A stretch of DNA of 64,000 nucleotides, taken from contig OZ024933.1 in NCBI GenBank assembly GCA_964017235.1, positions 91,045,432 through 91,109,431 on the forward strand, written 5' to 3'. Source of the stretch: Sabellastarte sp. h YS-2021. Lineage: Eukaryota; Annelida; Polychaeta; Sabellida; Sabellidae. The translations under genes and the position numbers were made by a program. Position 1 is the stretch's first letter. Each line of letters starts with the position of its first letter. This document shows, in pieces, positions 47,863 through 62,140 of this stretch. The notes beneath the pieces are model-generated. The model saw only the letters and a list, made by a program, of their open reading frames with translations, was not told where the DNA came from and did not search any database.

Positions 47863-48771
47863 CTGTAGTATTTGTCAGAGTCATCATCAGAATCACCATA
47901 GGAAAAGGAATCAAACTCAGCATCGTCATTATCATCAGAATGAGAATATGTCAAATATGTTATAGTTATGCATTTATATAGGTTCAGATTTAGTCAACAC
48001 AATCATTATTATTTTATGGAATATCAATAAGCAAATTTATTTCTATTTTTGAATCAGAATCAGAATAGTTATGCATTTATGTCGATTCAGAGGTGGTCAG
48101 CATAATCATTCACATTTTTATGAAACATAAATAGGCAAATTGATTTAAATTTGTGAATCAGAATAAGGACAATTATGCATTTACATAGTTCCAGAGTTTG
48201 TCAACATTCTATTATATTCTGTACTTTTAATCTCTGTCAGGGCAGACTCTAAGTCATGACACCAGAAAAAACACAATAATTATCATTCCATATAGACATA
48301 GCCTGGTCGATGCCATGGAGATACCGGATAGTTTACATGGTAATGTGGGAAAGCCTTTTTGAAGAGACATGATTTAGCTTGTTCCTGAAATAGGCAAGAT
48401 TTGGAGCAAAATGAACTTCATGAGGTAAATCATTCTAAAAAGGTTCTAAAAAGGACTCATTTTTATACAATTTAAATCCAAATAAGATTCAGTTGTGATC
48501 CAGATCTGAAGTGAATGCATACAATCTATTTTGCATACAATTTGGTCTAATAACCAAGGCTTTGAACCCATTTCTGGATTTTTATTAATGGATGCTGAGT
48601 AATGTTCTAAGTAATAATATAAAAAAATTTAAACAGATTGTTTGCTCCAATCCAATAGAATGTGTGTAACTTGACAAGTCATTTGAATTCTTTAACATTG
48701 GTTTGCTGCCAATCAATGGTTAGATTGGAATGGTTAGATATGTAGTATGTTCCCTTTGCATTTCATATTCA

Positions 48772-50486
48772 TTAACCTCTTTAATAAGAAACAAGTTTGA
48801 GCAAAATAGGTCTGTGTTCTGTGCTTTTATTGATTTAGAGAAAGCTTTTGATTGGGTAGACAGAGAACTTTTGCTGTGTATACTAAAAACTACAATAATG
48901 ATGTAAAGTATACTCTGCTATAAAGGCTAGGTACACAAAAACAATATCATGTATTAAAATAAACAACTTTCTCTCGAAATGGTTTGCGGTTAATAATGGT
49001 GTTAAGCAAGGTGACACCTTCTCTCTTTGTCATCTATATTAATAACCCCACCAAAGAAATAATAAACTTAAAACTAAATTAATATTAACAACAAGAGGCT
49101 CTCAATTTTATTGTATGCTGATGACATGGTACTTAAGGCAAACACTGAAACAGGTTTACTGAAAATGCTAACCACAATTTACGACCGTTGCATGAAAAAG
49201 AGGTTAAATGCTCTAAATAATTTGCTATTACATGCAAATAAAAATATCTTGGTGTAAATTTGGCTGAGCATTTAGCATTTCAAGCCTGTTTTAAAACTCA
49301 GAATCACTGATCAGGTCGGGCATTCAAAGGTATTATTTCTAAATACAAATATTATAGATGATAATAGCTGCAAATGTTTCCTCCTTCTGAATAGTATTGT
49401 ATTGCCAGTACTAGATTATGGCTCTGGTGTATGGGATGCCACTTGTGTAAAAACTCCAGATCTTATTCTCAACAAAGTTCCCAGTTATTTTGGGTGTGCA
49501 CTGATATAGTCCTAATGTTTTATGGGGATACTGGTTGGCTGTCTGATAAGTATCAAAAATATCTTTCCATGTTAATATTTTGGAGTAGATTGATTAGGAT
49601 GCCTAGTGATAGAGTAGCAAAGAAATTTTCAATTGGGATTATAAAAATGAAAGGGATAACTGGTGCAGTGATGGAAAAACAATTTTATTCTCATTACATA
49701 TTTCAGACATTTATCAAAACCAGCATCCATCTGATCTGACCTTGTCCTTAAACAAGTTGGAATCTCTCTGTAAATTACAATAGAAACAAACTCTGGCATT
49801 AAAGCCAAAGTTATGTACATACCAAAAATTTCAGGATGATTATGCTACTGAGGAATATGTCAACATTTTCTAACTTGGTATCAGTGCTCACTCTTGGCAC
49901 CGTTTAGAGCACAAATTCCATACTCAGAGTTGAAACTGATCATTTTAATACCATAATTGATCCAATTACAGGAAATTATAGACATTTGAGATCACATGAA
50001 CGTATTTGTCAGATTTGTAACATGAGAAGTATTGCAGATGAATGTTATTTTTAATGGTCTGTCCCTTGTATAAATAATGCAGAGATAATTTAACAGTATT
50101 ACATGTTCTGTTGCTAATCTTAATGAAATAAGTAATAATGATGAATTTCAATATATCAATAAAAATTGCCAGAAGGGTTTGGCAAAGTTTTAACAAAAAA
50201 AAAATAGTTCAGAAAGACAGAAAAGTATTTTGTTTACTAATGTTACTTGAATGTTATTGAAATGTTTGTAGATGTAAAAGAAAGGTGTCTCATTTACTAA
50301 TGTTACTTGAGTGTCATTGAAATGTTTGTAGATGTAAAAGAAAATCTTCACACCCTTCAAACCTTCTGTCGAACAGTGACTTATAAGCCCATGAAGGGCT
50401 GGGTACATTTAAATTGTTGCAATATGGACTATAATATGTGTATATGTAGAAGTCACTACAATAAATAAACTATCTGTCTATATTAT
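48772..50486 (+). pseudogene. LINE relic, array unit 3
   Basis: Fragments as in unit 2. The same stop and frame changes are present, showing that decay preceded amplification. Confidence 0.82.
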
Positions 50487-50581
50487 TTTCACATCGTCAG
50501 AGACAGGAGAATTGCATAAATTTGAAATATACATCATACAATGTATCCTCTTTCAAAGCCACAAAGTAGTATTTCAGTTAC

Positions 50582-50680
50582 CTGCATCATCACCATCATC
50601 ATCATGGGAAACAGAATCAGTGATATCCTCATCAGTATCATCAGATTGAGAATCAGACTTCAACTTAGACCCATCAGAAC
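50582..50680 (-). CDS. Putative acidic Ser/Asp exon, copy 4
   Basis: Open; one replacement (Met to Ile in the DEDMTD part). The upstream segment is like copy 1 (continuous long frame). Confidence 0.4.
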
Positions 50681-51605
50681 CTGTAGTATTTGTCAGAGTC
50701 ATCATCAGAATTACATAGGAAAAGGAATTAAACTCAGAATCATCACTATCATCAGAATGAGAATCAGACTTTGACTAAGACTTGTCAAATATGTTATAGT
50801 TATGCATTTATGTAGGTTCAGATTTAGTCAACAGAAACATTATTATTTTATAGAATATCAATAAGCAAATTTATTTCTATTTTTGAATCAGAATCAGAAT
50901 AGTTATGCATTTATGTCGATTCAGAGGTGGTCAGCATGATCATTCACATTTTTATGAAACATAAATAGGCAAATTGATTTAAATTTGTGAATCAGAATAA
51001 GGACAATTATGCATTTACATAGTTCCAGAGTTTGTCAACATTCTATTATATTCTGTACTTTTAATCTCTGTCAGGGCAGACTCTAAGTCATGACACCAGA
51101 AAAAACACAATAATTATCATTCCATATAGACATAGCCTGGTCGATGCCATGGAGATACCGGATAGTTTACATGGTAATGTGGGAAAGCCTTTTTGAAGAG
51201 ACATGATTTAGCTTGTTCCTGAAATAGGCAAGATTTGGAACAAAATGAACTTCATGAGGTAAATCATTCTAAAAAGGTTCTAAAAAGGACTCATTTTTAT
51301 ACAATTTAAATCCAAATAAGATTCAGTTGTGATCCAGATCTGAAGTGAATGCATACAATCTATTTTGCATACAATTTGGTCTAATAACCAAGGCTTTGAA
51401 CCCATTTCTGGATTTTTATTAATGGATGCTGAGTAATGTTCTAAGTAATAATATAAAAAAATTTAAACAGATTGTTTGCTCCAATCCAATAGAATGTGTG
51501 TAGCTTGACAAGTCATTTGAATTCTTTAACATTGGTTTGCTGCCAATCAATGGTTAGATTGGAATGGTTAGATATGTAGTATGTTCCCTTTGCATTTCAT
51601 ATTCA

Positions 51606-53318
51606 TTAACCTCTTTAATAAGAAACAAGTTTGAGCAAAATAGGTCTGTGTTCTGTGCTTTTATTGATTTAGAGAAAGCTTTTGATTGGGTAGACAGAGA
51701 ACTTTTGCTGTGTATACTAAAAACTACAATAATGATGTAAAGTATACTCTGCTATAAAGGCTAGGTACACAAAAACAATATCATGTATTAAAACAAACAA
51801 CTTTCTCTCGAAATGGTTTGAGGTTAATAATGGTGTTAAGCAAGGTGACACCTTCTCTCTTTGCCATTTATATTAATAACCCCACCAAAGAAATAATAAA
51901 CATAAAAGTAAATTAATATTAACAACAAGAGGCTCTCAATTTTATTGTATGCTGATGACATGGTACTTAAGGCAAACACTGAAACAGGTTTACTGAAAAT
52001 GCTAACCACAATTTACGACCGTTGCATGAAAAAGAGGTTAAATGCTCTAAATAATTTGCTATTACATGCAAATAAAAATATCTTGGTGTAAATTTGGCTG
52101 AGCATTTAGCATTTCAAGCCTGTTTTAAAACTCAGAATCACTGATCAGGTCGGGCATTCAAAGGTATTATTTCTAAATACAAATATTATAGATGATAATA
52201 GCTGCAAATGTTTCCTATTTCTGAATAGTATTGTATTGCCAGTACTAGATTATGGCTCTGGTGTATGGGATGCCGCTTGTGTAAAAACTCCAGATCTTAT
52301 TCTCAACAAAGTTCCCAGTTATTTTGGGTGTGCACTGATATAGTCCTAATGTTTTATGGGGATACTGGTTGGCTGTCTGATAAGTATCAAAAATATCTTT
52401 CCATGTTAATATTTTGGAATAGATTGATTAGGATGCCTAATGATAGAGTAGCAAAGAAATTTTCAATTGGGATTATAAAAATGAAAGGGATAACTGGTGC
52501 AGTGATGGAAAAACAATTTTATTCTCATTACATATTTCAGACATTTATCAAAACCAGCATCCATGTGATCTGACCTTGTCGTTAAACAAGTTGGAATCTC
52601 TCTGTAAATTACAATAGAAACAAACTCTGGCATTAAAGCCAAAGTTATGTACATACCAAAAATTTCAGGATGATTATGCTACTGAGGAATATGTTAACAT
52701 TTTCTAACTCGGTATCAGTGCTCACTCTTGGCACCGTTTAGAGCACAAATTCCATACTCAGAGTTGAAACTGATCATTTTAATACCATAATTGATCCAAT
52801 TACAGGAAATTATAGACATTTGAGATCACATGAACGCATTTGTCAGTTTTGTAACATGAGAAGTATTGCAGATGAATGTTATTTTTAATGGTCTGTCCCT
52901 TGTATAAATAATGCAGAGATAATTTAACAGTATTACATGTTCTGTTGCTAATCTTAATGAAATAAGTAATAATGATGAATTTCAATATATCAATAAAAAT
53001 TGCCAGAAGGGTTTGGCAAAGTTTTAACAAAAAAAAATAGTTCAGAAAGACAGAAAAGTATTTTGTTGACTAATGTTACTTGATTGTTATTGAAATGTTT
53101 GTAGATGTAAAAGAAAGGTGTCTCATTTACTAATGTTACTTGAGTGTCATTGAAATGTTTGTAGATGTAAAAGAAAATCTTCACAAACTTCAAACCTTCT
53201 GTCGAACAGTGACTTATAAGCCCATGAAGGGCTGGGTACATTTAAATTGTTGCAATATGGACTATAATATGTGTATATGTAGAAGTCACTACAATAAATA
53301 AACTATCTGTCTATATTA
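51606..53318 (+). pseudogene. LINE relic, array unit 4
   Basis: Same fragments and inactivating changes as units 2-3. Confidence 0.82.
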
Positions 53319-53414
53319 TTTTCACATCGTCAGAGACAGGAGAATTGCATAAATTTGAAATATACATCATACAATGTATCCTCTTTCAAAGCCACAAAGT
53401 AGTATTTCAGTTAC

Positions 53415-53513
53415 CTGCATCATCACCATCATCATCATGGGAAACAGAATCAGTCATATCCTCATCAGTATCGTCAGATTGAGAATCAGACTTCAACTTA
53501 GACCCATCAGAAC
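53415..53513 (-). CDS. Putative acidic Ser/Asp exon, copy 5
   Basis: Open; one silent change (GAT to GAC). This unit also holds a private SINE 230 bp away. Confidence 0.4.
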
Positions 53514-53726
53514 CTGTAGTATTTGTCAGAATCATCATCAGAATTACATAGGAAAAGGAATCAAACTCAGAATCGTCATTATCACCAGAATGAGAATGAG
53601 ACTTTGACTAAGACTTGTCAAATATGTTATAGTTATGCATTTATGTAGGTCAGGATTTAGTCAACACAATCATTATTATTTCATGGAATATCAATAAGCA
53701 AATTTATTTCTATTTTTGAATCAGAA

Positions 53727-53981
53727 TCAGAATAGTTATGCTTATTTGGGGTTTTACGTCGCTTTCAACACTGTACAGGTCATATCACGACGGGTAGTTG
53801 GAAGGGCAGAGGAAACCAGTACATATAGTTCGCTAGGGTTCTGTACTGTAAACTGCCGACCAACGGCAAGCAACTACCAGCTTTCCCACTTACGGCCATG
53901 ACGGGGATCGAACCCCGGCCGCAGAGGTGGGAGGCAAGAGTGTTACCACTCTGCCACCATGGCCCCTCAGAATAGTTATGC
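53727..53981 (-). mobile_element. tRNA-derived SINE with perfect target duplication, array unit 5 only
   Basis: SINE body 53742-53966 (225 bp), minus orientation. A box TGGCAGAGTGGT (complement of 53945-53956) and B box GGTTCGATCCC (complement of 53904-53914). It is flanked by perfect 15-bp copies of TCAGAATAGTTATGC at 53727-53741 and 53967-53981. The other seven units show the uninterrupted site, so it inserted after the array formed. The head resembles a tRNA and the tail is AAATAA; it may belong to the MetaSINE group, but I cannot verify this. Confidence 0.95.
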
Positions 53982-54682
53982 ATTTATGTCGATTCAGAGG
54001 TGGTCAGTAGAATCATTCACATTTTTATGAAACATAAATAGGCAAATTGATTTAAATTTGTGAATCAGAATAAGTACAATTATGCATTTACATAGTTCCA
54101 GAGTTTGTCAACATTCTATTATATTCTGTACTTTTAATCTCTGTCAGGGCAGACTCTAAGTCATGACACCAGAAAAAAACACAATAATTATCATTCCATA
54201 TAGACATAGCCTGGTCGATGCCATGGAAATACCGGATAGTTTACATGGTAATGTGGGAAAGCCTTTTTGAAGAGACATGATTTAGCTTGTTCCTGAAATA
54301 GGCAAGATTTGGAGCAAAATGAATTTCATGAGGTAAATCATTCTAAAAAGGTTCTAAAAGGACTCATTTTTATACAATTTAAATCCAAATAAGATTCAGT
54401 TGCGATCCAGATCTGAAGTGAATGCATACAATCTATTTTGCATACAATTTGGTCTAATAACCAAGGCTTTGAACCCATTTCTTGATTTTTATTAATGGAT
54501 GCTGAGTAATGTTCTAAGTAATAATATAAAAAAATTTATTTAAACAGATTGTTTGCTCCAATCCAATAGAATGTGTGTAACTTGACAAGTCATTTGAATT
54601 CTTTAACATTGGTTTGCTGCCAATCAATGGTTAGATTGGAATGGTTAGATATGTAGTATGTTCCCTTTGCATTTCATATTCA

Positions 54683-56327
54683 TTAACCTCTTTAATAAGA
54701 AACAAGTTTGAGCAAAATAGGTCTGTGTTCTGTGCTTTTTTGATTTAGAGAAAGCTTTTGATTGGGCAGACAGAGAACTTTTGTTGTGTATACTAAAAAC
54801 TACAATATTGATGTAAGGTATACTCTGCTATAAAGGCTAGCTACACAAAAACAATATCATGTATTAAAATAAACAACTTTCTCTCGAAATGGTTTGAGGT
54901 TAATAATGGGGTTAGGCAAGGTGACACCTTCTCTCTTTGCCATTTATATTAATAACCCCACCAAAGAAATAATAAACTTAAAACTAAATTAATGTTATTA
55001 AGAGGCTCTCAATTTTATTGTATGCTGATGACATGATACTTAAGGCAAACACTGAAACAGGTTTACTGAAAATGCTAACCACAATTTACGACTGGTGCAT
55101 GAAAAAGAGGTTAAATGCTCTACATAATTTGCTATTACATGCAAATAAAAATATCTTGGTGTAAAATTGGCTGAACATTTAGCATTTCAAGCCTGTCTTA
55201 AAACTCAGAATCACTGATCAGGTCGGGCATTCAGGGGTATTATTTCTAAATACAAATACTATAGATAATAATAGCTGCAAACATTTCCTCTTTCTGAATG
55301 GTATTGTATTGCCAGTACTAGATTATGGCTCTGGTGTATGGGATGCTGCTTGTGTAAAAACTCCAGATCTTATTCCTAAGAAAGCTCCCAGTTATTTTGG
55401 GTGTGCACTGAGATAGTCCTAATGTTTTATGGAGATACTGGTTGGCTGTCTGATAAGTATTAAAAATATCTTTCCATGTTAATATTTTGGAATAGATTGA
55501 TTGGGATGCCTAATGATAGAGTAGCAAAGAAATTTTCAATTGGCATTATGAAAATGAAAGGGATAACTGGTGCAGTGATGGAAAAACAATTTTATTTTTA
55601 TTACATATTCAGATATTTATCAAAATCAGAATCCATGTGATCTGACCTTGTCCTTAAACAAGTTGGAATCTCTCTGTAAATTACAATAGAAACAAACTCT
55701 GGAATTAAAACCAAAGTTATGTACATACCAAAAATTTCAGGACGATTATGCTACAGGGGAATATGTCAACATTTTCTAACTCGGTATCAGTGCTCACCCT
55801 TGGCACCGTTTAGAGCACAAATTCCATACTCAGAGTTGAAACTGGTCATTTTAATACCATAATTGATCCAATTACAGGAAATTATAGACATTTGAGATCA
55901 CATGAATGTATTTGTCAGTTTTGTAACATGAGAATCATTGCAGATGAATGTTATTTTTAATGGTCTGTCCCTTGTATAAATGATGCAGAGATAATTTAAC
56001 AGTATTACATGCTCTGTTGCTAATCTTAATGAAATAAGTAATAAGGATGAATTTCAATATATCAATAAAATTTGCCAGAAGGGTTTGGCAAAGTTTTAAC
56101 AAAAAATAGTTCAGAAAGACAGAAAAGTATCTTGTTTACTAATGTTACTTGAATGTTTTTGAAATGTTTGTAGATGTAAAAGAAAATCTTCACACCCTTC
56201 AAACCTTCTGTCGAACAGTGACTTATAAGAGCATGTAGGGCTGGGTACATTTAAATTGTTGCAATATGCACTATAATATGTATATATGTACAAGTCACTA
56301 CAATAAATAAACTATCTATCTATATTA
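54683..56327 (+). pseudogene. LINE relic, array unit 5
   Basis: Same fragments, with one 60-bp subrepeat. It shares private variants with unit 6 (for example CTACATAATTTGC, AAGTATTAAAAATATC and ACAGGGGAATATG), so the two are recent duplicates. Confidence 0.82.
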
Positions 56328-56423
56328 TTTTCACATTGTCAGAGACAGGAGAATTGCATAAATTTGAAATATACATCATACAATGTATCCTCTTTCAAAG
56401 CCACAAAGTAGCATTTCAGTTAC

Positions 56424-56522
56424 CTGCATCATCACCATCATCATCATGGGAAACAGAATCAGTCATATCCTCATCAGTATCATCAGATTGAGAATCAGAC
56501 TTCAACTTAGACCCATCAGAAC
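56424..56522 (-). CDS. Putative acidic Ser/Asp exon, copy 6
   Basis: Same 99-nt sequence as copy 1; donor intact. Confidence 0.4.
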
Positions 56523-57431
56523 CTGTAGTATTTGTCAGAGTCATCATCAGAATCACCATAGGAAAAGGAATCAAACTCAGAATCATCATTATCATCAGAA
56601 TGAGAATATGTCAAATATGTTATAGTTATGCATTTATATAGGTTCAGATTTAGTCAACACAATCATTATTATTTTATGGAATATCAATAAGCAAATTTAT
56701 TTCTATTTTTGAATCAGAATCAGAATAGTTATGCATTTATGTCGATTCAGAGGTGGTCAGCATAATCATTCACATTTTTATGAAACATAAATAGGCAAAT
56801 TGATTTAAATTTGTGAATCAGAATAAGGACAATTATGCATTGACATAGTTCCAGAGCTTGTCAACATTCTATTATATTCTGTACTTTTAATCTCTGTCAG
56901 GGCAGACTCTAAGTCATGACACCAGAACAAACGTAATAATTATCATTCCATATAGACATAGCCTGATCAATGCCATGGAGATACCGGATAGTTTACATGG
57001 TAATGTGGGAAAGCCTTTTTGAAGAGACATGATTTAGCTTGTTCCTGAAATAGGCAAGATTTGGAGCAAAATGAACTTCATGAGGTAAATCATTCTAAAA
57101 TGGTTCTAAAAAGGACTCATTTTTATACAATTTAAATCCAAATAAGATTCAGTTGTGATCCAGATCTGAAGTGAATGCATACAATCTATTTTGCATACAA
57201 TTTGGTCTAATAACCAAGGCTTTGAACCCATTTCTTGATTTTTATTAATGGATGCTGAGTAATGTTCTAAGTAATAATATAAAGAAATTTAAACGGATTG
57301 TTTGCTCCAATCCAATAGAATGTGTGTAGCTTGACAAGTCATTTGAATTCTTTAACATTGGTTTGCTGCCAATCAATGGTTAGATTGGAATGGTTAGATA
57401 TGTAGTATGTTCCCTTTGCATTTCATATTCA

Positions 57432-59136
57432 TTAACCTCTTTAATAAGAAACAAGTTTGAGCAAAATAGGTCTGTGTTCTGTGCTTTTTTGATTTAGAGA
57501 AAGCTTTTGATTGGGCAGACAGAGAACTTTTGTTGTGTATACTAAAAACTACAATATTGATGTAAGGTATACTCTGCTATAAAGGCTAGCTACACAAAAA
57601 CAATATCATGTATTAAAATAAACAACTTTCTCTCGAAATGGTTTGAGGTTAATAATGGGGTTAGGCAAGGTGACACCTTCTCTCTTTGCCATTTATATTA
57701 ATAACCCCACCAAAGAAATAATAAACTTAAAACTAAATTAATGTTATTAAGAGGCTCTCAATTTTATTGTATGCTGATGACATGATACTTAAGGCAAACA
57801 CTGAAACAGGTTTACTGAAAATGCTAACCACAATTTACGACTGGTGCATGAAAAGGAGGTTAAATGCTCTACATAATTTGCTATTACATGCAAATAAAAA
57901 TATCTTGGTGTAAAATTGGCTGAACATTTAGCATTTCAAGCCTGTCTTAAAACTCAGAATCACTGATCAGGTCGGGCATTCAGGGGTATTATTTCTAAAT
58001 ACAAATACTATAGATAATAATAGCTGCAAACATTTCCTCTTTCTGAATGGTATTGTATTGCCAGTACTAGATTATGGCTCTGGTGTATGGGATGCTGCTT
58101 GTGTAAAAACTCCAGATCTTATTCCTAAGAAAGCTCCCAGTTATTTTGGGTGTGCACTGAGATAGTCCTAATGTTTTATGGAGATACTGGTTGGCTGTCT
58201 GATAAGTATTAAAAATATCTTTCCATGTTAATATTTTGGAATAGATTGATTGGGATGCCTAATGATAGAGTAGCAAAGAAATTTTCAATTGGCATTATGA
58301 AAATGAAAGGGATAACTGGTGCAGTGATGGAAAAACAATTTTATTTTTATTACATATTCAGATATTTATCAAAATCAGAATCCATGTGATCTGACCTTGT
58401 CCTTAAACAAGTTGGAATCTCTCTGTAAATTACAATAGAAACAAACTCTGGAATTAAAACCAAAGTTATGTACATACCAAAAATTTCAGGACGATTATGC
58501 TACAGGGGAATATGTCAACATTTTCTAACTCGGTATCAGTGCTCACCCTTGGCACCGTTTAGAGCACAAATTCCATACTCAGAGTTGAAACTGGTCATTT
58601 TAATACCATAATTGATCCAATTACAGGAAATTATAGACATTTGAGATCACATGAATGTATTTGTCAGTTTTGTAACATGAGAATCATTGCAGATGAATGT
58701 TATTTTTAATGGTCTGTCCCTTGTATAAATGATGCAGAGATAATTTAACAGTATTACATGCTCTGTTGCTAATCTTAATGAAATAAGTAATAAGGATGAA
58801 TTTCAATATATCAATAAAATTTGCCAGAAGGGTTTGGCAAAGTTTTAACAAAAAATAGTTCAGAAAGACAGAAAAGTATCTTGTTTACTAATGTTACTTG
58901 AATGTTTTTGAAATGTTTGTAGATGTAAAAGAAAGGTGTCTCATTTACTAATGTTACTTGAGTGTCATTGAAATGTTTGTAGATGTAAAAGAAAATCTTC
59001 ACACCCTTCAAACCTTCTGTCGAACAGTGACTTATAAGAGCATGTAGGGCTGGGTACATTTAAATTGTTGCAATATGGACTATAATATGTATATATGTAC
59101 AAGTCACTACAATAAATAAACTATCTATCTATATTA
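57432..59136 (+). pseudogene. LINE relic, array unit 6
   Basis: Near-duplicate of unit 5, but with two 60-bp subrepeats. Confidence 0.82.
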
Positions 59137-59232
59137 TTTACACATCGTCAGAGACAGGAGAATTGCATAAATTTGAAATATACATCTTACAATGTATCCT
59201 CTTTCAAAGCCACAAAGTAGTATTTCAGTTAC

Positions 59233-59331
59233 CTGCATCATCACCATCATCATCATGGGAAACAGAATCAGTCATATCCTCATCAGTATCATCAGATTGA
59301 GAATCAGACTTCAACTTAGACCCATCAGAAC
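59233..59331 (-). CDS. Putative acidic Ser/Asp exon, copy 7
   Basis: Same 99-nt sequence as copies 1 and 6; donor intact. Confidence 0.4.
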
Positions 59332-60240
59332 CTGTAGTATTTGTCAGAGTCATCATCAGAATCACCATAGGAAAAGGAATCAAACTCAGAATCATCATTA
59401 TCATCAGAATGAGAATATGTCAAATATGTTATAGTTATGCATTTATATAGGTTCAGATTTAGTCAACACAATCATTATTATTTTATGGAATATCAATAAG
59501 CAAATTTATTTCTATTTTTGAATCAGAATCAGAATAGTTATGCATTTATGTCGATTCAGAGGTGGTCAGCATAATCATTCACATTTTTATGAAACATAAA
59601 TAGGCAAATTGATTTAAATTTGTGAATCAGAATAAGGACAATTATGCATTGACATAGTTCCAGAGCTTGTCAACATTCTATTATATTCTGTACTTTTAAT
59701 CTCTGTCAGGGCAGACTCTAAGTCATGACACCAGAACAAACGTAATAATTATCATTCCATATAGACATAGCCTGATCAATGCCATGGAGATACCGGATAG
59801 TTTACATGGTAATGTGGGAAAGCCTTTTTGAAGAGACATGATTTAGCTTGTTCCTGAAATAGGCAAGATTTGGAGCAAAATGAACTTCATGAGGTAAATC
59901 ATTCTAAAATGGTTCTAAAAAGGACTCATTTTTATACAATTTAAATCCAAATAAGATTCAGTTGTGATCCAGATCTGAAGTGAATGCATACAATCTATTT
60001 TGCATACAATTTGGTCTAATAACCAAGGCTTTGAACCCATTTCTTGATTTTTATTAATGGATGCTGAGTAATGTTCTAAGTAATAATATAAAGAAATTTA
60101 AACGGATTGTTTGCTCCAATCCAATAGAATGTGTGTAGCTTGACAAGTCATTTGAATTCTTTAACATTGGTTTGCTGCCAATCAATGGTTAGATTGGAAT
60201 GGTTAGATATGTAGTATGTTCCCTTTGCATTTCATATTCA

Positions 60241-61946
60241 TTAACCTCTTTAATAAGAAACAAGTTTGAGCAAAATAGGTCTGTGTTCTGTGCTTTTATT
60301 GATTTACATAAAGCTTTTGATTGGGTAGACAGAGAACTTTTGCTGTGTATACTAAAAACTACAATATTTATGTAAAATATACTCTGCTATAAAGGCTAGG
60401 TACACAAAAACAATATCATGTATTAAAATAAACAACTTTCTCTCGAAATGGTTTGAGGTTAATAATGGGGTTAGGCAAGGTGACACCTTCTCTCTTTGCC
60501 ATTTATATTAATAACCCCATCAAAGAAATAATAAACTTAAAACTAAATTAATATTATTAAGAGGCTCTCAATTTTATTGTATGCTGATGACATGATACTT
60601 AAGGCAAACACTGAAACAGGTTTACTGAAAATGCTAACCACAATTTACAACTGGTGCATGAAAAAGAGGTTAAATGCTCTAAATAATTTGCTATTACATG
60701 CAAATAAAAATATCTTGGTGTAAAATTGGCTGAACATTTAGCATTTCAAGCCTGTCTTAAAACTCAGAATCACTGATCAGGTTGGGCATTCAGGGGTATT
60801 ATTTCTAAATACAAATACTATAGATAATAATAGCTGCAAACATTTCCTCTTTCTGAATGGTATTGTATTGCCAGTACTAGATTATGGCTCTGGTGTATGG
60901 GATGCTGCTTGTGTAAAAACTCCAGATCTTATTCCTAAGAAAGTTCCCAGTTATTTTGGGTGTGCACTGAGATAGTCCTAATGTTTTATGGAGATACTGG
61001 TTGGCTGTCTGATAAGTATTAAAAATATCTTTCCATGTTAATATTTTGGAATAGATTGATTGGGATGCCTAATGATAGAGTAGCAAAGCAATTTTCAATT
61101 GGCATTATGAAAATGAAAGGGATAACTGGTGCAGTGATGGAAAAACAATTTTATTTTTATTACATATTCAGACATTTATCAAAATCAGAATCCATGTGAT
61201 CTGACCTTGTCCTTAAACAAGTTGGAATCTCTCTGTAAATTACAATAGAAACAAACTCTGGAATTAAAACCAAAGTTATGTACATACCAAAAATTTCAGG
61301 ACGATTATGCTACAGAGGAATATGTCAACATTTTCTAACTCGGTATCAGTGCTCACCCTTGGCACCGTTTAGAGCACAAATTCCATACTCAGAGTTGAAA
61401 CTGGTCGTTTTAATACCATAATTGATCCAATTACAGGAAATTATAGACATTTGAGATCACATGAACGCATTTGTCAGTTTTGTAACATGAGAATTATTGC
61501 AGCTGAATGTTATTTTTAATGGTCTGTCCCTTGTATAAATAATGCAGAGATAATTTAACAGTATTACATGCTCTGTTGCTAATCTTAATGAAATAAGTAA
61601 TAATGATGAATTTCAATACATCAATAAAAATTGCCAGAAGGGTTTGGCAAAGTTTAACAAAAAATAGTTCAGAAAGACAGAAAAGTATCTTGTTTACTAA
61701 TGTTACTTGAATGATGTTGAAATGTTTGTAGATGTAAAAGAAAGGTGTCTCATTTACTAATGTTACTTGAGTGTCATTGAAATGTTTGTAGATGTAAAAG
61801 AAAATCTTCACACCCTTCAAACCTTCTGTCGAACAGTGACTTATAAGATCATGTAGGGCTGGGTACATTTAAATTGTTGCAATATGGACTATAATATGTA
61901 TATATGTACAAGTCACTACAATAAATAAACTATCTATCTATATTAT
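60241..61946 (+). pseudogene. LINE relic, array unit 7
   Basis: Same fragments. The RT box is altered (DLHKAFDWVDREL in place of DLEKAFD) and the 3' half shares AAGTATTAAAAATATC with units 5-6. Confidence 0.82.
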
Positions 61947-62041
61947 TTGCACATCGTCAGAGACAGGAGAATTGCATAAATTTGAAATATACATCTTACA
62001 ATGTATCCTCTTGCAAAGCCACAAAGTAGTATTTCAGTTAC

Positions 62042-62140
62042 CTGCATCATCACCATCATCATCATGGGAAACAGAATCAGTCATATCTTCATCAGTATCA
62101 TCAGACTGAGAATCAGACTTCAACTTAGACCCATCAGAAC
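62042..62140 (-). CDS. Putative acidic Ser/Asp exon, copy 8
   Basis: Open; two silent changes (CAA to CAG, GAG to GAA). Donor intact. The TTAG acceptor of copy 1 is present upstream, but here one extra base puts the upstream acidic frame out of register with the exon. Confidence 0.4.

Noticed and set aside
53742..53966. tRNA gene on the minus strand
   Set aside because: A and B boxes are present, but the sequence continues as a SINE body with tail and target duplication, and a complete cloverleaf was not seen.
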